A stretch of DNA of 60,026 nt from Pseudomonadales bacterium (GCA_013215055.1 JABSRQ010000024.1:1-60026), one strand, 5' to 3'; counted from the stretch's first letter, positions 15,611-26,631 are shown. Translations and numbers: made by a program. Notes: generated by a model from the sequence alone, not told the origin.

Positions 15611-18529
15611 TTAACTATGAAAAAGACGAATAAATAATTGGGTGATCTGCTGTTGATTAAAGGGTTTGGTAATTACCTCATCCATACCCGACATCAGGCA
15701 TTTATTTAAATGTTCTTTCACCGCATGGGCGGTTAACGCGATGATGGGGATCGGTTGCAGACGGTATTGTTTTTCAAGTTCCCGCAGGGCTTCTGCCGCT
15801 TGATAACCATCCATCTGCGGCATTTCACAATCCATTAAAATAATATCAAAAGCCGAAGATGGGTTGTTTTGTAGATTATTGGCTTTAAATAACTCCATCG
15901 CCTGCAAGCCATTTTGGGCTCGCTGTACACGGTGTTTTTGTTTTTTTAACAAGATGGATATGACCTGAAAATTGACATCATTATCTTCGGCTACCAGGAT
16001 GTGGCGGCTGCTGATCTGAGGTTTAAAGATGGCTTTTTCTTCGTCGATAGTTTTACCTTGTTGCAGCCCTAGTGTATGAGCAAATAATGGAATGAGTTCG
16101 CTGGCTAACACCGGTTTTTGGGCTGCATAATTAACTCCCCATTGGCTGTATTCCTGTACGGCTGGAATGGTGCGTACCGAGGATAAAAGTAATAATGCAG
16201 CCTTGGATAAATCTTGTTCTTTGATTTGCTGCGCCAAGGTAATGCCATCCATATCGGGCATATCGATATCCAGGGAGATAATATCAAAATCTGTTTTGCT
16301 GATGCGTTTTTCCTGAATCGCCTCTAAAGCCTCTTTCGCATTTTCCGCCAGTTGCAACTGAATATTGCTGCCCTGCAGGCGCTCCACGACGATTTTTCTA
16401 TAACTTTCATTATCATCTACCAAAAGTAGCGATAGCTGATTTAGCACCGCCGGGGTTTGATAAATATCATCCAAATTGGGGTTTAACGGCAGTTGAAAGG
16501 TGAACGTTGAGCCTAATCCCAAACGACTTGTTAACGTGATGCTGCCTTGCATTAATTCCACCAATTGTTTGCAGATGCTTAAGCCTAAACCTGTGCCGCC
16601 GTAGGTTCTTGAGGTGCTGGAATCGGCCTGACTGAAATCATCAAAGATGCGATGCTGTAATTCTTCCTTGATGCCAATGCCGGTATCTTTAACGCTGATG
16701 CATAACAGGTGGGTGGGCAGGTCGGATTTACGGGATTTTTTATCATAGGGCAGATCATTATCTTTAAAATCGATATTGATTAATATTTCGCCGCTATGGG
16801 TAAACTTTAATGCATTACCTAATAAATTAATGATGATTTGGCGAATGCGATTTTCATCACCATGCCAATGTAGTGGAATGGTGGGGGCTACCCGGCAAAC
16901 TAAGTCCAGGCTTTTATCTCTGGCCATAATGGAGAATAAACCCATCACATCTTTGGCTAAACGGGTGATATTAAATTCTATGTTTTCAAGTTCTAATTTT
17001 CCGGCGCTGATTTTTGAATAATCCAATACATCGTTAATCACCGACAGCAGATGACGGCCAGATTTATAAATCATATCGTTATAATGTTTTTGTTGCTCGT
17101 TGAGTTTAGTTTCGGCCATCAATTCAGACATGCCTAATACACCCGACATCGGTGTGCGAATTTCATGGCTCATCTTGGCTAAAAAATCATTTTTGGCATG
17201 ACTTTCCGCAACCGCAACATGGCGTTGATCTTTGGTTTCTTCAACATTATTAAAGATGCTTAAAAAAAGCAGTATCGCAACCAGGTTAAGAGAAAATTGA
17301 GTGAAAATAACATATTGACTGGCAGAGAAAATCTGGCTGTTACTGTTTAAGAATATATAAAACAATAAACTCAAGAATAGATAAACGCTCCATATGATTG
17401 AAAAATCCCTGCCGCTATGGTGACCTCTATACCATTGATAAAAAGCCAGCGGCAGTTGTGAGAGTAAAGCCACAATTGCCAGGCAGGATGTGATCACCAG
17501 AAGTTTTAATGCAGTAATAAACGGTAGGAATAAAAGCGGTATGATATTGATGAATAATAATGCTGCCGTGCTTAGATAAAACCGGTGAAACGATATTGAA
17601 AACTGCTGAATATTTAAATACATGTTGCCAAAAAGTAGCATAAAAACAAAACCCATACTGGTATGTATATACAGAGTTCTTTCCTGCCAAGTGGCATTTC
17701 CTGGGGTCATGAAATCGGGGGTTAAGCCGTTGTAATAAATCTGCAAGAACGCAGAGTTTATTAAAATAAGGGCAAATAACAGATTGTACTTTTCACGGCT
17801 GTAATAATAAAAAATCAGGCAAAGAATCATTAATATCAGGCTGATACCACTGAAAAACCAGATTTGTGCGGCTATAGGGTCTGAGCGAAAAAGCACTTCC
17901 TGTTGGCTTAAAAAACGGGATGAAGAGAGGCCTTCAAAGGTCATGCCTTCGTTGCGTAATAATATAATACGTTCGGCGCCGGCCGGTATTGTAATGGCGA
18001 TAATATAGGTGCGGCTATTTGCAAATGCCGTGTCGTCTTTATGGCGCAGTCCAAACTTCGTTTGCAGTAGAATATTGTGCCCATGCGCGATAATAAAATC
18101 ACTATTAGGCAGTGGCATTAATGTGTTTTCGTAATAAATGGTCTGTGTTTTAGGGCCTGAGTTTTTTAAACGAAGGGCCAGCCATAGATGATCTAGACTT
18201 AGAATATGACCTTGATAATCGCTAAAGGGCGGCCATTGTGACTGCGTTGATGCTTGCAAAAAACTGTTTAAAGCCGCCTGCCCATCATCTGTGGCAAACG
18301 TTGGCTGCCAAAAGTAGATAAATTCAAAGAGACTGTTTATGTGTTGAACCTGGTTTATTTCAATAAAGGTTTTGCTGGAGGCCGCAGGTGCTTTTTCAAG
18401 CACCGAGGATGTGGCAAGTGTATTAAGACTCAGTAGAAGTGCCAGCCAAAATGAGACATGACAATAGTTTGAAAAAAACCTACTGCAGAACCGTGCCAAA
18501 ACCTTTTTTACAAGCGGGTATATGGGCAT
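15611..18529 (-). CDS. 7TMR-DISM hybrid sensor histidine kinase with two receiver domains (second copy)
   Basis: 972 residues. Order: positively charged N-terminus and signal/membrane segment (1-45), periplasmic 7TMR-DISM domain (about 50-205), seven-helix DISM block (about 215-425), HisKA with His455 ([10 protein letters not shown]), HATPase_c ([25 protein letters not shown]), and receivers with Asp754 (SLDIDMPD) and Asp900 (LMDCEMP). The architecture equals that of the kinase at 2561-5434 but the sequences are well diverged, so they are old paralogues probably sensing different ligands. No HPt domain and no neighbouring regulator. The FD...D acidic pocket residues of both receivers (VDD, AED) are intact, so both should be phosphorylatable. 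Confidence 0.88.
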   Translation of the reverse strand: MPIYPLVKKVLARFCSRFFSNYCHVSFWLALLLSLNTLATSSVLEKAPAASSKTFIEINQVQHINSLFEFIYFWQPTFATDDGQAALNSFLQASTQSQWPPFSDYQGHILSLDHLWLALRLKNSGPKTQTIYYENTLMPLPNSDFIIAHGHNILLQTKFGLRHKDDTAFANSRTYIIAITIPAGAERIILLRNEGMTFEGLSSSRFLSQQEVLFRSDPIAAQIWFFSGISLILMILCLIFYYYSREKYNLLFALILINSAFLQIYYNGLTPDFMTPGNATWQERTLYIHTSMGFVFMLLFGNMYLNIQQFSISFHRFYLSTAALLFINIIPLLFLPFITALKLLVITSCLAIVALLSQLPLAFYQWYRGHHSGRDFSIIWSVYLFLSLLFYIFLNSNSQIFSASQYVIFTQFSLNLVAILLFLSIFNNVEETKDQRHVAVAESHAKNDFLAKMSHEIRTPMSGVLGMSELMAETKLNEQQKHYNDMIYKSGRHLLSVINDVLDYSKISAGKLELENIEFNITRLAKDVMGLFSIMARDKSLDLVCRVAPTIPLHWHGDENRIRQIIINLLGNALKFTHSGEILINIDFKDNDLPYDKKSRKSDLPTHLLCISVKDTGIGIKEELQHRIFDDFSQADSSTSRTYGGTGLGLSICKQLVELMQGSITLTSRLGLGSTFTFQLPLNPNLDDIYQTPAVLNQLSLLLVDDNESYRKIVVERLQGSNIQLQLAENAKEALEAIQEKRISKTDFDIISLDIDMPDMDGITLAQQIKEQDLSKAALLLLSSVRTIPAVQEYSQWGVNYAAQKPVLASELIPLFAHTLGLQQGKTIDEEKAIFKPQISSRHILVAEDNDVNFQVISILLKKQKHRVQRAQNGLQAMELFKANNLQNNPSSAFDIILMDCEMPQMDGYQAAEALRELEKQYRLQPIPIIALTAHAVKEHLNKCLMSGMDEVITKPFNQQQITQLFIRLFHS

Positions 18530-18662
18530 TGGTATAACTTTTAACGATTAAATAAAACCGCCGATATAATGCATTCATAGGCGCAGAATATCGCTATTTA
18601 CCTACACTTTCCTATAGAAACCTTAGTCGAAATTGCTAGAATTTCCATGATTGATAACCGGG

Positions 18663-19502
18663 TTAGACGGCTGTTTTTTGCAAAATACTGATGACAAAAT
18701 CGGTTTGGCATTCCAGCTGTTGTAATTGATTCAGCTTTTCCTGATTTTCTTTAGAGGTTTGCCAGTAATAAGGGGTCATCTGCAATAAAGCATTAAGTTG
18801 TTCAGGTTTATCAATGTTGATTGTATTTTGCAGATGAACTTGCTCTATCAGCTGGAAGTCTTCAATGCCTGTGAGCACGTTTTCATGTTCGGTGGCTTGG
18901 CGATAAATGAGCTGGCGTAACTGATATAAATGTTTGGGTCCGGGTGTGACAACAATAAACTTGCCATTATCTTTTAATACCCGGCTAATTTCTGCACTGG
19001 GGGCTGGGGCAAAATTACGGATGACAATGTCCAGGCTATTATCCATCACCGGCATATGAAAACTGCTGGCAACACTATAAAACTGCAAAGGGCTCATTTT
19101 AGCGGCGGTTTTAACCGCATCTTTACTGATATCCAGTCCCGAAAAAACGGCGGTGTGTTTTGGGTTTTTCGCGTTAAAAAGTCTGTTGATTTCTCTGAGG
19201 TAATAACCTTCACCGCTGCCCACTTCAAGTATCTGTGCATTTGTATCGGGGCTGTATTGGGCTGTAATTTCAGCTAATTTATCGGCCAGGTTTTGATAAA
19301 ACCCTGCCGCCAGAAATTGTTTTCTGGCTTGAACCATGGCCTTGTTATCTCCCGGGTTTTGACTCTTTTTTTGATTGGCCGACATCAGGTTAATATAACC
19401 TTCTTTGGCTATATCAAAACAATGATTGTTTTCACAGCGGTAGTTTTTATGCTCGGCATTTAATTGCAATGTGTGTTGGCAATGGGGGCAGATCCAGCGC
19501 AT
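18663..19502 (-). CDS. rlmA: 23S rRNA (guanine(745)-N1)-methyltransferase
   Basis: 279 residues, matching RlmA (about 270). The N-terminal zinc ribbon has ligands Cys5, Cys8, Cys23 and His27/Cys28, followed by the family signature FDIAKEGYINLM and the loop GDNKAMVQARKQFLAAGFY. The SAM-binding motif ILEVGSGEGYY is at about residue 97. The enzyme methylates N1 of G745 in helix 35 of 23S rRNA; homologues (TlrB group) methylate G748. It is a single gene, divergent from the metal efflux operon. Confidence 0.92.
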   Translation of the reverse strand: MRWICPHCQHTLQLNAEHKNYRCENNHCFDIAKEGYINLMSANQKKSQNPGDNKAMVQARKQFLAAGFYQNLADKLAEITAQYSPDTNAQILEVGSGEGYYLREINRLFNAKNPKHTAVFSGLDISKDAVKTAAKMSPLQFYSVASSFHMPVMDNSLDIVIRNFAPAPSAEISRVLKDNGKFIVVTPGPKHLYQLRQLIYRQATEHENVLTGIEDFQLIEQVHLQNTINIDKPEQLNALLQMTPYYWQTSKENQEKLNQLQQLECQTDFVISILQKTAV

Positions 19503-19616
19503 AAGAGGCCTGTGTAGTTTGAGGTAGTGTTGAAATCGTGCGCCATTATATCATGCTTTAACTTTGCTTCTTCAAGCCTTATACTCTGACTTCTTCTTTT
19601 TTGATATCTGCTGGTA

Positions 19617-19982
19617 ATGCAAAAATACGTTCGTCAAATCGCTGTGATGACTCTGCTGATGTTTTTTACATCATCGGCATTGTCTATGGTGATGATGATA
19701 GAGATGTTGCCGCTGACGATTATTGATAACATTTCGGTAGAAAATAATTCACGGCAATATAGCCACTGCGCCGATATGGCTGAATCCTCCGCGGTTACGG
19801 CCAGCGAGAGTACAGCTGATTGCTGCGATAATGGTTGCAAAACCTGTGTCATTAGCAGCTTATTAAGCTGTAGTACTCTATTAAGCAAGCCGGCTTTTAA
19901 AATGCCTTTATTGGCATCGGCATTGATGGCCGATCATAGTGTAGAGCTAAGCCGCCTTCCCCCGCCTCCCATATTCGTATAA
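19617..19982 (+). CDS. Small Cys-rich exported protein leading the metal efflux operon
   Basis: 121 residues: a signal/membrane segment (about 8-27), then a body with a His-Cys pair (YSHCADM) and a Cys cluster D-C-C-D-N-G-C-K-T-C about residues 68-77, one further Cys (LLSC), and a Pro-rich end LPPPPIFV. No family is recognised with certainty; the layout resembles small periplasmic metal-binding proteins (DUF2946-like) found in front of copper/silver efflux genes. It lies 76 bp before the TolC-like gene on the same strand, so a metal-scavenging or sensing accessory role is inferred. TATACT at 19580-19585 may be its -10. Confidence 0.6.
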   Translation: MQKYVRQIAVMTLLMFFTSSALSMVMMIEMLPLTIIDNISVENNSRQYSHCADMAESSAVTASESTADCCDNGCKTCVISSLLSCSTLLSKPAFKMPLLASALMADHSVELSRLPPPPIFV

Positions 19983-20058
19983 CTCACAGCTTTATTGCGC
20001 CTGAATTTTAGGTATTTGTGCAGCCTTGCTGCTTTATGTGATGTTATGGGATCTGATT

Positions 20059-21351
20059 GTGAAAAACCCCCTTTGTTTTCTGCCCTTATTGGGTTTATTA
20101 CTATTTGTTAAAACAGTACCGCTTTATGCCAGTGAGCTGAGCTTAAAGCAAGCTGAGGCTCTGGCGCTGGATTATGATGTGTCGGTGCAAAGAATCTTGT
20201 CGCAGGCCGAGGCCATGGGGCATTTATCCATCGCCGAAAGTGATTTTCCGGACCCTGTATTAAAGTTTGGAGCACAAAATATTCCGGTTGATAGCTGGGC
20301 CTTGGATGAAGATCCTATGACCCAGGCAAAAATCAGCTTATCCCAGCGTTTTACCGCCGGCAATTCTCGTGAAGATACGGCTAAGCTTTATCAACAGCAG
20401 CAGCTGGCGAAAACCGAACAAGCCGCGTTAGCCCGTTTACAGCTGATTTATAACAGCCGGCTATTATGGCTGGATGCCTTTAAATGGCAGGCGAAGGTGG
20501 CGATCTTAAAAAATGATAAAAAGCTTTTTGTTCAGTTAAAAGACTTAACTTATTCGCTTTATGAAGTGGGTAAACGTCAGCAGCAAGATGTATTGCGCAG
20601 TGATTTGGAATTAGGCCTGTTATTACAAAAACAAATGCAGGCTGAACAGACGTTTTCCCAAAGCCGTTTACAGATGGCGGTTCTTACTGGCCCTGAAGTG
20701 TTAACACGCAGCTGGCCAACAACGCTAAGCCCATTAATGCCGATTACAGTGGATGTTTATAATCAAACCCAGCTTGCAACAAAATTAAGCCAGCACCCAC
20801 AAATTCGTCAGCTGCATTATCAATTACGCCAGGCCGATGCACAAATAGCGCTGGTGGATAGCAACACAAAAACCGTCTGGGGTGCAGAAGTGTCTTATGG
20901 TTATAGAGGTTCAGAAAATGACATGGGCGAGAAACGTTCTGACTTAGTTTCTGCGATGGTGAATGTCTCTATCCCGTTATGGGGCGGCAATCGTAATGAT
21001 AAACGCCGCGAAGCGTCTCGGCTGCAAAAACAACAGCTGCAATACGGCTACGATGATACCTTGCGCCAGCTTTATACACAGGTGCAGGCGCAAACGGTTT
21101 TATGGCAGCAGTTGCAGCAAAGGCGAAAGTTTTATGCCACCGATTTGATCAGCAAGGCCGACCGTCATGTACATGCGAGTTTAAAAGCCTATGAAACCGG
21201 TGTGGGTGATCTACAGGCGCTGATGCGTGCCAGCATCAATCGCCAACAATTTAAGCTGGATTATTTGCAGCTGCAAATCGATGAACAAAAAGCCCTGGCC
21301 AAACTGTATTTATTACTGGGTGAGTCACAGGCGCAGGAGATTTCTTTATGA
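20059..21351 (+). CDS. TolC-family outer-membrane factor of a CusCBA-type efflux system
   Basis: About 430 residues, an outer-membrane efflux protein with the two-repeat helical barrel expected of the CusC/CzcC group. The signal peptide MKNPLCFLPLLGLLLF...LYA precedes SELSLKQAEALAL, the typical start of the first repeat; the second begins near PQIRQLHYQLRQADAQIALVDS. The start GTG 20059 is preferred because it gives a normal signal peptide; ATG 20041 and TTG 20026 are in-frame alternatives. The stop overlaps the next ATG (ATGA at 21348), showing translational coupling to the adaptor gene. Confidence 0.85.
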   Translation: MKNPLCFLPLLGLLLFVKTVPLYASELSLKQAEALALDYDVSVQRILSQAEAMGHLSIAESDFPDPVLKFGAQNIPVDSWALDEDPMTQAKISLSQRFTAGNSREDTAKLYQQQQLAKTEQAALARLQLIYNSRLLWLDAFKWQAKVAILKNDKKLFVQLKDLTYSLYEVGKRQQQDVLRSDLELGLLLQKQMQAEQTFSQSRLQMAVLTGPEVLTRSWPTTLSPLMPITVDVYNQTQLATKLSQHPQIRQLHYQLRQADAQIALVDSNTKTVWGAEVSYGYRGSENDMGEKRSDLVSAMVNVSIPLWGGNRNDKRREASRLQKQQLQYGYDDTLRQLYTQVQAQTVLWQQLQQRRKFYATDLISKADRHVHASLKAYETGVGDLQALMRASINRQQFKLDYLQLQIDEQKALAKLYLLLGESQAQEISL

Positions 21352-22838
21352 GCATTTCTGAACAAAAAAACAGCATAAACAAAACCAGCGTTATTTTTGC
21401 TCTGGGGCTGGGCCTGGTTGTAGGCCTAGCGGTAGGCAGTTTATTGCCGGGTAACACCGCATCTACATCTGATTCAGCCAGCAATGAAAAGAAAATATTG
21501 CATTGGGTAGCACCCATGGATGCCGCATACAAACGTGACAAACCGGGTAAGTCACCCATGGGCATGGATTTAGTGCCCGTTTATGCTAGTCAGGGAGCAG
21601 AGAATGACGATGCATCGGTGGTGCGTATCTCTCCTGGGGTAGAAAATAACTTAGGTTTAAGAACCGCAGGCGTTGAACATAGGGCGCTTTATCAGCAGAT
21701 TATCACGGTAGGGAATGTTTCGTTTTCAGATGATAAAATCACCCATATTCATAGCCGTACCGAAGGCTGGATAGAAAAACTGTATGTGAATTCTATAGGC
21801 TCTAAGGTTAAAAAAGGCGCGGTATTATTTGAACTCTATTCACCGGAGTTTGTGAATGCACAGGAAGAATTTCTATCGGTGTTATCCGCCAATAACAGCC
21901 GTTTAATTAACTCGGCAAAAAGGCGTTTATTACTATTGGATTTTACCCCTAAGCAAATCAAGCGTCTGCAACGCAGCCGCAAAGTACAGCGCAGGGTAGA
22001 GGTTTATGCACCACATGATGGTGTAGTCAGTGAATTGAATGTCAGAGAAGGCATGTTTATTAAACCTTCATTAAAAATTATGGCGGTGGGGGATTTATCG
22101 ACCATTTGGGTTGTGGCTGAGGTGTTTGAGCGCCAAGCGGGTTGGTTAAAAGTTGGCCAGAAGGTGAAAATGCAGGTCCGTAGTTTTAATAATCAATCCT
22201 GGTTAGGCGAGGTGCAATATGTTTACCCCGAGTTTGATAAAAAAAGCCGTACAGCCAGAGTGCGTATCAGTTTTGATAATGCCGAGTTATTGCTGAAACC
22301 CAATATGGTGGCCGAGCTAGAGATTCAGGCCGGCAATGATGATTTACGTTTATTGATACCGACTGAGGCGGTGATTCGTACGGCGAATCGCCAGCGTGTG
22401 GTTAAACAGTTAGAGAGCGGTAAATATCAATCGGTATGGGTTAAAACCGGCATAGAATCGGCAGGTTTTGTCGAGATTTTAGACGGCTTAGAAAAACAGG
22501 ATATGGTGGTGGTTTCGGCCCAGTTCCTGATCGATTCTGAATCCAATATCGATGCCGAATTGATGCGTATGAGCAGTGATGATAAACCCTTAACGGTATG
22601 GATAAATGCCAAAATTATAAACGTTGATATAGATAAACACCGTTTAAACATTCAGCATAAGGCTATTCCAGCCTGGGATAAAATCGCCATGACCATGGAG
22701 TTAGCTGCTGGCAGTACGTTGATGTTACAGCACTTTATTGAAGGGGAAGTTTATACCATTCAGTTAGAACAACTTGCGGATGAGATAGTGGTATCGGCAA
22801 TGAAAATGTCCTCTCAAGGAGGCCATGATGATCACTAA
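21348..22838 (+). CDS. cusB: RND periplasmic adaptor CusB-like with fused C-terminal CusF-like domain
   Basis: 496 residues. Order: N-terminal membrane/signal segment (about 13-34); heavy-metal binding motif W-V-A-P-M-D...P-G-K-S-P-M-G-M-D-L-V-P-V-Y (about 50-80) with the Met residues used for Cu(I)/Ag(I); membrane-fusion adaptor body (lipoyl-like and beta-barrel domains, about 100-400); and a C-terminal CusF-like OB domain (about 410-485; IPAWDKIAMTMEL) ending with a His-rich tail GGHDDH. A fused CusF would hand metal directly to the pump. It overlaps the TolC-like gene by 4 bp and the pump gene by 14 bp. Confidence 0.88.
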   Translation: MSISEQKNSINKTSVIFALGLGLVVGLAVGSLLPGNTASTSDSASNEKKILHWVAPMDAAYKRDKPGKSPMGMDLVPVYASQGAENDDASVVRISPGVENNLGLRTAGVEHRALYQQIITVGNVSFSDDKITHIHSRTEGWIEKLYVNSIGSKVKKGAVLFELYSPEFVNAQEEFLSVLSANNSRLINSAKRRLLLLDFTPKQIKRLQRSRKVQRRVEVYAPHDGVVSELNVREGMFIKPSLKIMAVGDLSTIWVVAEVFERQAGWLKVGQKVKMQVRSFNNQSWLGEVQYVYPEFDKKSRTARVRISFDNAELLLKPNMVAELEIQAGNDDLRLLIPTEAVIRTANRQRVVKQLESGKYQSVWVKTGIESAGFVEILDGLEKQDMVVVSAQFLIDSESNIDAELMRMSSDDKPLTVWINAKIINVDIDKHRLNIQHKAIPAWDKIAMTMELAAGSTLMLQHFIEGEVYTIQLEQLADEIVVSAMKMSSQGGHDDH

Positions 22839-25800
22839 GCTGATTCAGGCCTCTATTCAAAATCGTAGTTTATTATTGATTTTCACTGCCATTTTATTAT
22901 TTGGCGGTGGATTTTTAGTGAAGCAGACACCGGTGGATGCAATTCCGGATTTATCCGATGTGCAGGTCATTATCAAAACATCCTATGCCGGTCAGGCACC
23001 ACAGGTGGTGCAGGATCAGGTCACGTATCCGTTAACTACAGCGATGTTGTCAGTGCCCAAGGCCACTACCGTTAGAGGCTTCAGTTTTTTTGGTGATTCC
23101 TATGTTTATATCATCTTCGAAGATGGCACCGATTTATATTGGGCCCGCTCCCGGGTGTTGGAATACCTCAGCCAGGTGGCTGGCAGTTTACCGGCGCAGG
23201 CCAAGCCTGAGTTAGGCCCTGATGCCACCGGCGTTGGCTGGATTTACCAATATGCATTACAGGATAAAACCGGCGCCCATGATTTAGCCCAGTTAAGAAG
23301 TTACCAGGATTGGTTTTTAAAATATGAGCTACAAGCGGTGCCCGGTGTGGCTGAAATTGCGACCATAGGCGGCATGGTAAAACAGTATCAGGTGGTGGTT
23401 GACCCTAATAAACTGGCGGCCTATAAAATACCGTTATCGTTGGTGAATAATGCGATTCAACAGGCCAATCAGGAAACTGGTGCATCGGTGATAGAAATGG
23501 CTGAAGCCGAATATATGGTCAGAGTCAGCGGTTATCTGCAGGGCATTGAAGATTTAAAAAAAGTGCCTCTGGGATTATCGGATAGTGGCCGGCCGTTATT
23601 GTTAGAGGATATCGCCGACATTGTTGAAGGCCCACAAATGCGCCGCGGTATCGCCGAGTTAAACGGTGAAGGTGAAGTGGTAGGTGGTATTGTGGTGATG
23701 CGCTTTGGTGAAAATGCACAACAAACCATCAAAAATGTTAAAGCCAAGCTGGCCGAATTACAGCAGGGCCTACCCGCTGGCATAGAGATTGTTGAAGTGT
23801 ATGATCGATCCGGTTTAATTGATGCAGCGGTCAGCAATCTGTTGGAAAAGCTTAGCGAAGAAATGCTTGTTGTGGCTTTAGTCTGTGGTTTGTTTTTATT
23901 ACATCTTCGCTCGTCCCTGGTGGTTATTTTAACCTTGCCTGTGGGCATTCTTATGGCCTTTATTGTCATGTATTTTCAGGGTATCAACGCCAATATTATG
24001 TCGTTGGGTGGCATTGCGATTGCGATAGGGGCGATGGTGGATGGTGCGATCGTAATGGTGGAAAACTTCCACAAACACTGGCATAAAGCCTTGGATAAAT
24101 ACGGCTCTGAAAGCAATATTAATGAAGAACGACGCTGGGATATTGTTAAAGAATCATGTTCGGAAGTGGGGCCTGCATTGTTTTTCTCGTTATTGATTAT
24201 CACGGTGAGTTTCTTACCGGTATTTGCTCTGGAGGCACAAGAAGGCAGATTATTTGCCCCTTTAGCCTTTACCAAAACCTATGCGATGGCGGCCTCGGCC
24301 ATATTGGCGGTGACATTAGTGCCGGTGTTAATCGGTTATTTAATTCGTGGAAAAATTATTACTGAAGCTAAAAACCCGTTAAGTCGGGTCTTGTCTTCCG
24401 TGTATAAACCGATCATCAGCTGGTGTTTGTCTTATCCCAAAATCTTGTTATCGCTGGCATTAAGCCTTTTGGTTTTGGGTCTATGGCCGCTGAGTAAAAT
24501 AGGCAGTGAATTTATGCCACCGCTGGATGAAGGTGACTTAATGTATATGCCAACCACCTATGCCGGTGTCTCTGTAGGAAAAGCCCGAGAAATTCTGCAG
24601 CAAACCGACAAATTGATTAAAACCGTGCCGGAAGTTAAAACCGTGTTTGGTAAAATTGGCAGGGCCGAAACAGCCACAGACCCAGCCCCGTTAACCATGA
24701 TTGAGACGGTGATTCAATTTAAACCTGAATCGCAATGGCGAGAAGGCGTCACCAAGGCCGATATCCGTAAAGAACTGGAGGCCTTAATTCAATTTCCCGG
24801 TTTATCTAACGCCTGGGTTATGCCCATTAAGACCCGTATTGATATGTTGGCCACGGGCATTAAAACGCCGGTGGGTATCAAAGTTTCAGGCCCGGATTTA
24901 AAGGTCATAGAAAAAATTGGCCGAGAGCTGGAAATCGTATTACAAGATGTTGAAGGTACGGCTTCGGTTTATAGCGAAAGAGTGACCGGTGGGCGTTATA
25001 TCAATGTGGATATTAACCGTTTTAATGCGGCGCGTTTTGGCTTAAGTGTGGCGGAAATTCAACAGGTGGTACAAACCGCCATCGGTGGAAAAAACGTCAC
25101 GTATACGGTTGAAGGCCAGCAACGCTTTCCGGTGAATGTGCGTTATCCACAAGTCTATAGAGACAGTGCCGAGAAGCTAAAATGGCTGCCGATAGTGACC
25201 AAAGATAATCGCCGTATTGCCTTATCGGATGTTGCCGATATCAGCATCGGCGATGGACCACCGGTGATTAAAAGTGAAAATGCGCGCATCAATGGCTGGA
25301 CCTTGGTGGATATTGAAAACCGCGATTTAGGCTCCTATGTAGAGGAGGCACAAAAAGTGGTCGCGGCTAATCTGAATTTACCGGCAGGTTATGCGCTGCA
25401 ATGGTCGGGGCAATATGAATATATGCAGCGGGCCAAGGCGCGTTTAAAAATTGTGGTGCCGGTCACCTTATTAATTATCGTCCTGCTGCTGTATTTAAAT
25501 TTTCGCCGCTTTACCGAAGTGTTATTGATTGTGGGCAGCCTGCCTTTTGCGTTAATCGGTGCAATCTGGTTTTTGTATCTAGCCGATTTTAATTTCTCAG
25601 TGGCCGTAGGTGTGGGCATGATCGCATTGGCCGGGTTGAGTGTGGAAATAGGTATCTTGATGTTAACGTATTTACATCATGCGCTGGATGAATATCAAAT
25701 AGAGGCGCAAAAACTGCAGCAAACAGTAACCGCTGAAACCTTGAAACAGGCCATTATAGAAGGGGCCAGTTTACGTTTACGCCCGATTATGATGACGGTA

Positions 25801-25980
25801 GCCACCGTGGTTATTGGATTGATTCCGGTGATGTCGGGAACCGGTGTAGGCGGGGAAACCATGCAGCGTATAGCCGCACCTATGGTCGGCGGCATGGTGA
25901 GCTGCCTGCTGTTAACGTTATTGGTCTTGCCGGTATTGTTTTATTTATGGCAGAAGCAGCTGCTGCATAAAGCGGCTTAA
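22825..25980 (+). CDS. cusA: Heavy-metal RND efflux pump, CusA/CzcA family
   Basis: 1051 residues, normal for HME-RND pumps; 12 membrane helices with two large periplasmic loops. Recognisable segments: TPVDAIPDLSDVQV, the TM4 motif GAMVDGAIVMVEN used in proton relay, and the C-terminal IMMTVATVVIGLIPVMSGTG. Sequence is closer to the Cu/Ag branch (CusA, SilA) than to CzcA by the N-terminal IPDLSDVQVI and FGDSYVYIIFEDGTDLYWARSRV segments. With the adaptor and TolC-like protein it makes a cell-spanning pump. No CusRS or CueR regulator gene adjoins the operon, so control is from elsewhere. Confidence 0.92.
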   Translation: MMITKLIQASIQNRSLLLIFTAILLFGGGFLVKQTPVDAIPDLSDVQVIIKTSYAGQAPQVVQDQVTYPLTTAMLSVPKATTVRGFSFFGDSYVYIIFEDGTDLYWARSRVLEYLSQVAGSLPAQAKPELGPDATGVGWIYQYALQDKTGAHDLAQLRSYQDWFLKYELQAVPGVAEIATIGGMVKQYQVVVDPNKLAAYKIPLSLVNNAIQQANQETGASVIEMAEAEYMVRVSGYLQGIEDLKKVPLGLSDSGRPLLLEDIADIVEGPQMRRGIAELNGEGEVVGGIVVMRFGENAQQTIKNVKAKLAELQQGLPAGIEIVEVYDRSGLIDAAVSNLLEKLSEEMLVVALVCGLFLLHLRSSLVVILTLPVGILMAFIVMYFQGINANIMSLGGIAIAIGAMVDGAIVMVENFHKHWHKALDKYGSESNINEERRWDIVKESCSEVGPALFFSLLIITVSFLPVFALEAQEGRLFAPLAFTKTYAMAASAILAVTLVPVLIGYLIRGKIITEAKNPLSRVLSSVYKPIISWCLSYPKILLSLALSLLVLGLWPLSKIGSEFMPPLDEGDLMYMPTTYAGVSVGKAREILQQTDKLIKTVPEVKTVFGKIGRAETATDPAPLTMIETVIQFKPESQWREGVTKADIRKELEALIQFPGLSNAWVMPIKTRIDMLATGIKTPVGIKVSGPDLKVIEKIGRELEIVLQDVEGTASVYSERVTGGRYINVDINRFNAARFGLSVAEIQQVVQTAIGGKNVTYTVEGQQRFPVNVRYPQVYRDSAEKLKWLPIVTKDNRRIALSDVADISIGDGPPVIKSENARINGWTLVDIENRDLGSYVEEAQKVVAANLNLPAGYALQWSGQYEYMQRAKARLKIVVPVTLLIIVLLLYLNFRRFTEVLLIVGSLPFALIGAIWFLYLADFNFSVAVGVGMIALAGLSVEIGILMLTYLHHALDEYQIEAQKLQQTVTAETLKQAIIEGASLRLRPIMMTVATVVIGLIPVMSGTGVGGETMQRIAAPMVGGMVSCLLLTLLVLPVLFYLWQKQLLHKAA

Positions 25981-26076
25981 ATAGTGGGTTGAATCCATAA
26001 CTATCTATTAGCTTTATAGAGCAACTTGCCAATAATCAATTAAGCTGCAGCACCCAGGCCTGTTTAAATTAAGGAT

Positions 26077-26631
26077 TTAAGCGGGCTTAGTGGCCGAAAA
26101 TATCGCATCGGCTTCGGCAGACTGTAAAAATGCTTGCAGGTTTTCTAATGGGTTTAGATTAATACGTTGGCGAAAAAGACCCCAACTTAAAAATATCGCC
26201 AAGCGTAGATGGGCATCATTAAATAAGTCTATCGTGCTTGGACAATGTTGATTTAAATAAACTAGACCTTCATCTACCCGTAATTTCTGGCGTTGCAGGT
26301 ATGCGGCTGCATGCACATTAATGCCTTCTTTTTCCAGATAAAACAGATTGATGGCACTGTCCATCAACGTGCTGATCAGGCTGAATAGGTCATGATATTG
26401 AATCGTGTTAAGAAAATCCTGATTCTGGCTTTCACGTAAATAGCGCACAATGCTGCTGGAATCACTTAACAGCACATCCCCATCTATCAAAAAAGGCACT
26501 TTTTTACTGGGCGATAGCGCCGCACTTTGTTCAAAACCAGCTTCAATAAAATCATGTTCTATTTGACCTTGCGCCATCACGATGCGGCAGTGACGTACAT
26601 AGGGGGAGGTGAAGCTGCCATGTAATTGCAT
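26077..26631 (-). CDS. Glutathione S-transferase family protein
   Basis: 184 residues. The N-terminal thioredoxin-like half is clear: MQLHGSFTSPYVRHCRI with a Ser near the catalytic position, the cis-proline KKVPFLIDGD, and the glutathione gamma-glutamyl contact LSDSSSIVRYL. The helical C-terminal half is somewhat short compared with a typical GST (about 200-210). Substrate cannot be told; detoxification or a redox role are options. Single gene, convergent with the efflux operon. Confidence 0.8.
   Translation of the reverse strand: MQLHGSFTSPYVRHCRIVMAQGQIEHDFIEAGFEQSAALSPSKKVPFLIDGDVLLSDSSSIVRYLRESQNQDFLNTIQYHDLFSLISTLMDSAINLFYLEKEGINVHAAAYLQRQKLRVDEGLVYLNQHCPSTIDLFNDAHLRLAIFLSWGLFRQRINLNPLENLQAFLQSAEADAIFSATKPA

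Noticed and set aside
19617..25980. Reading the efflux genes as a CzcCBA (Zn/Co/Cd) system
   Set aside because: The adaptor's Met-rich motif and CusF-like domain and the pump's sequence favour the Cu/Ag branch, though metal specificity remains unproven.
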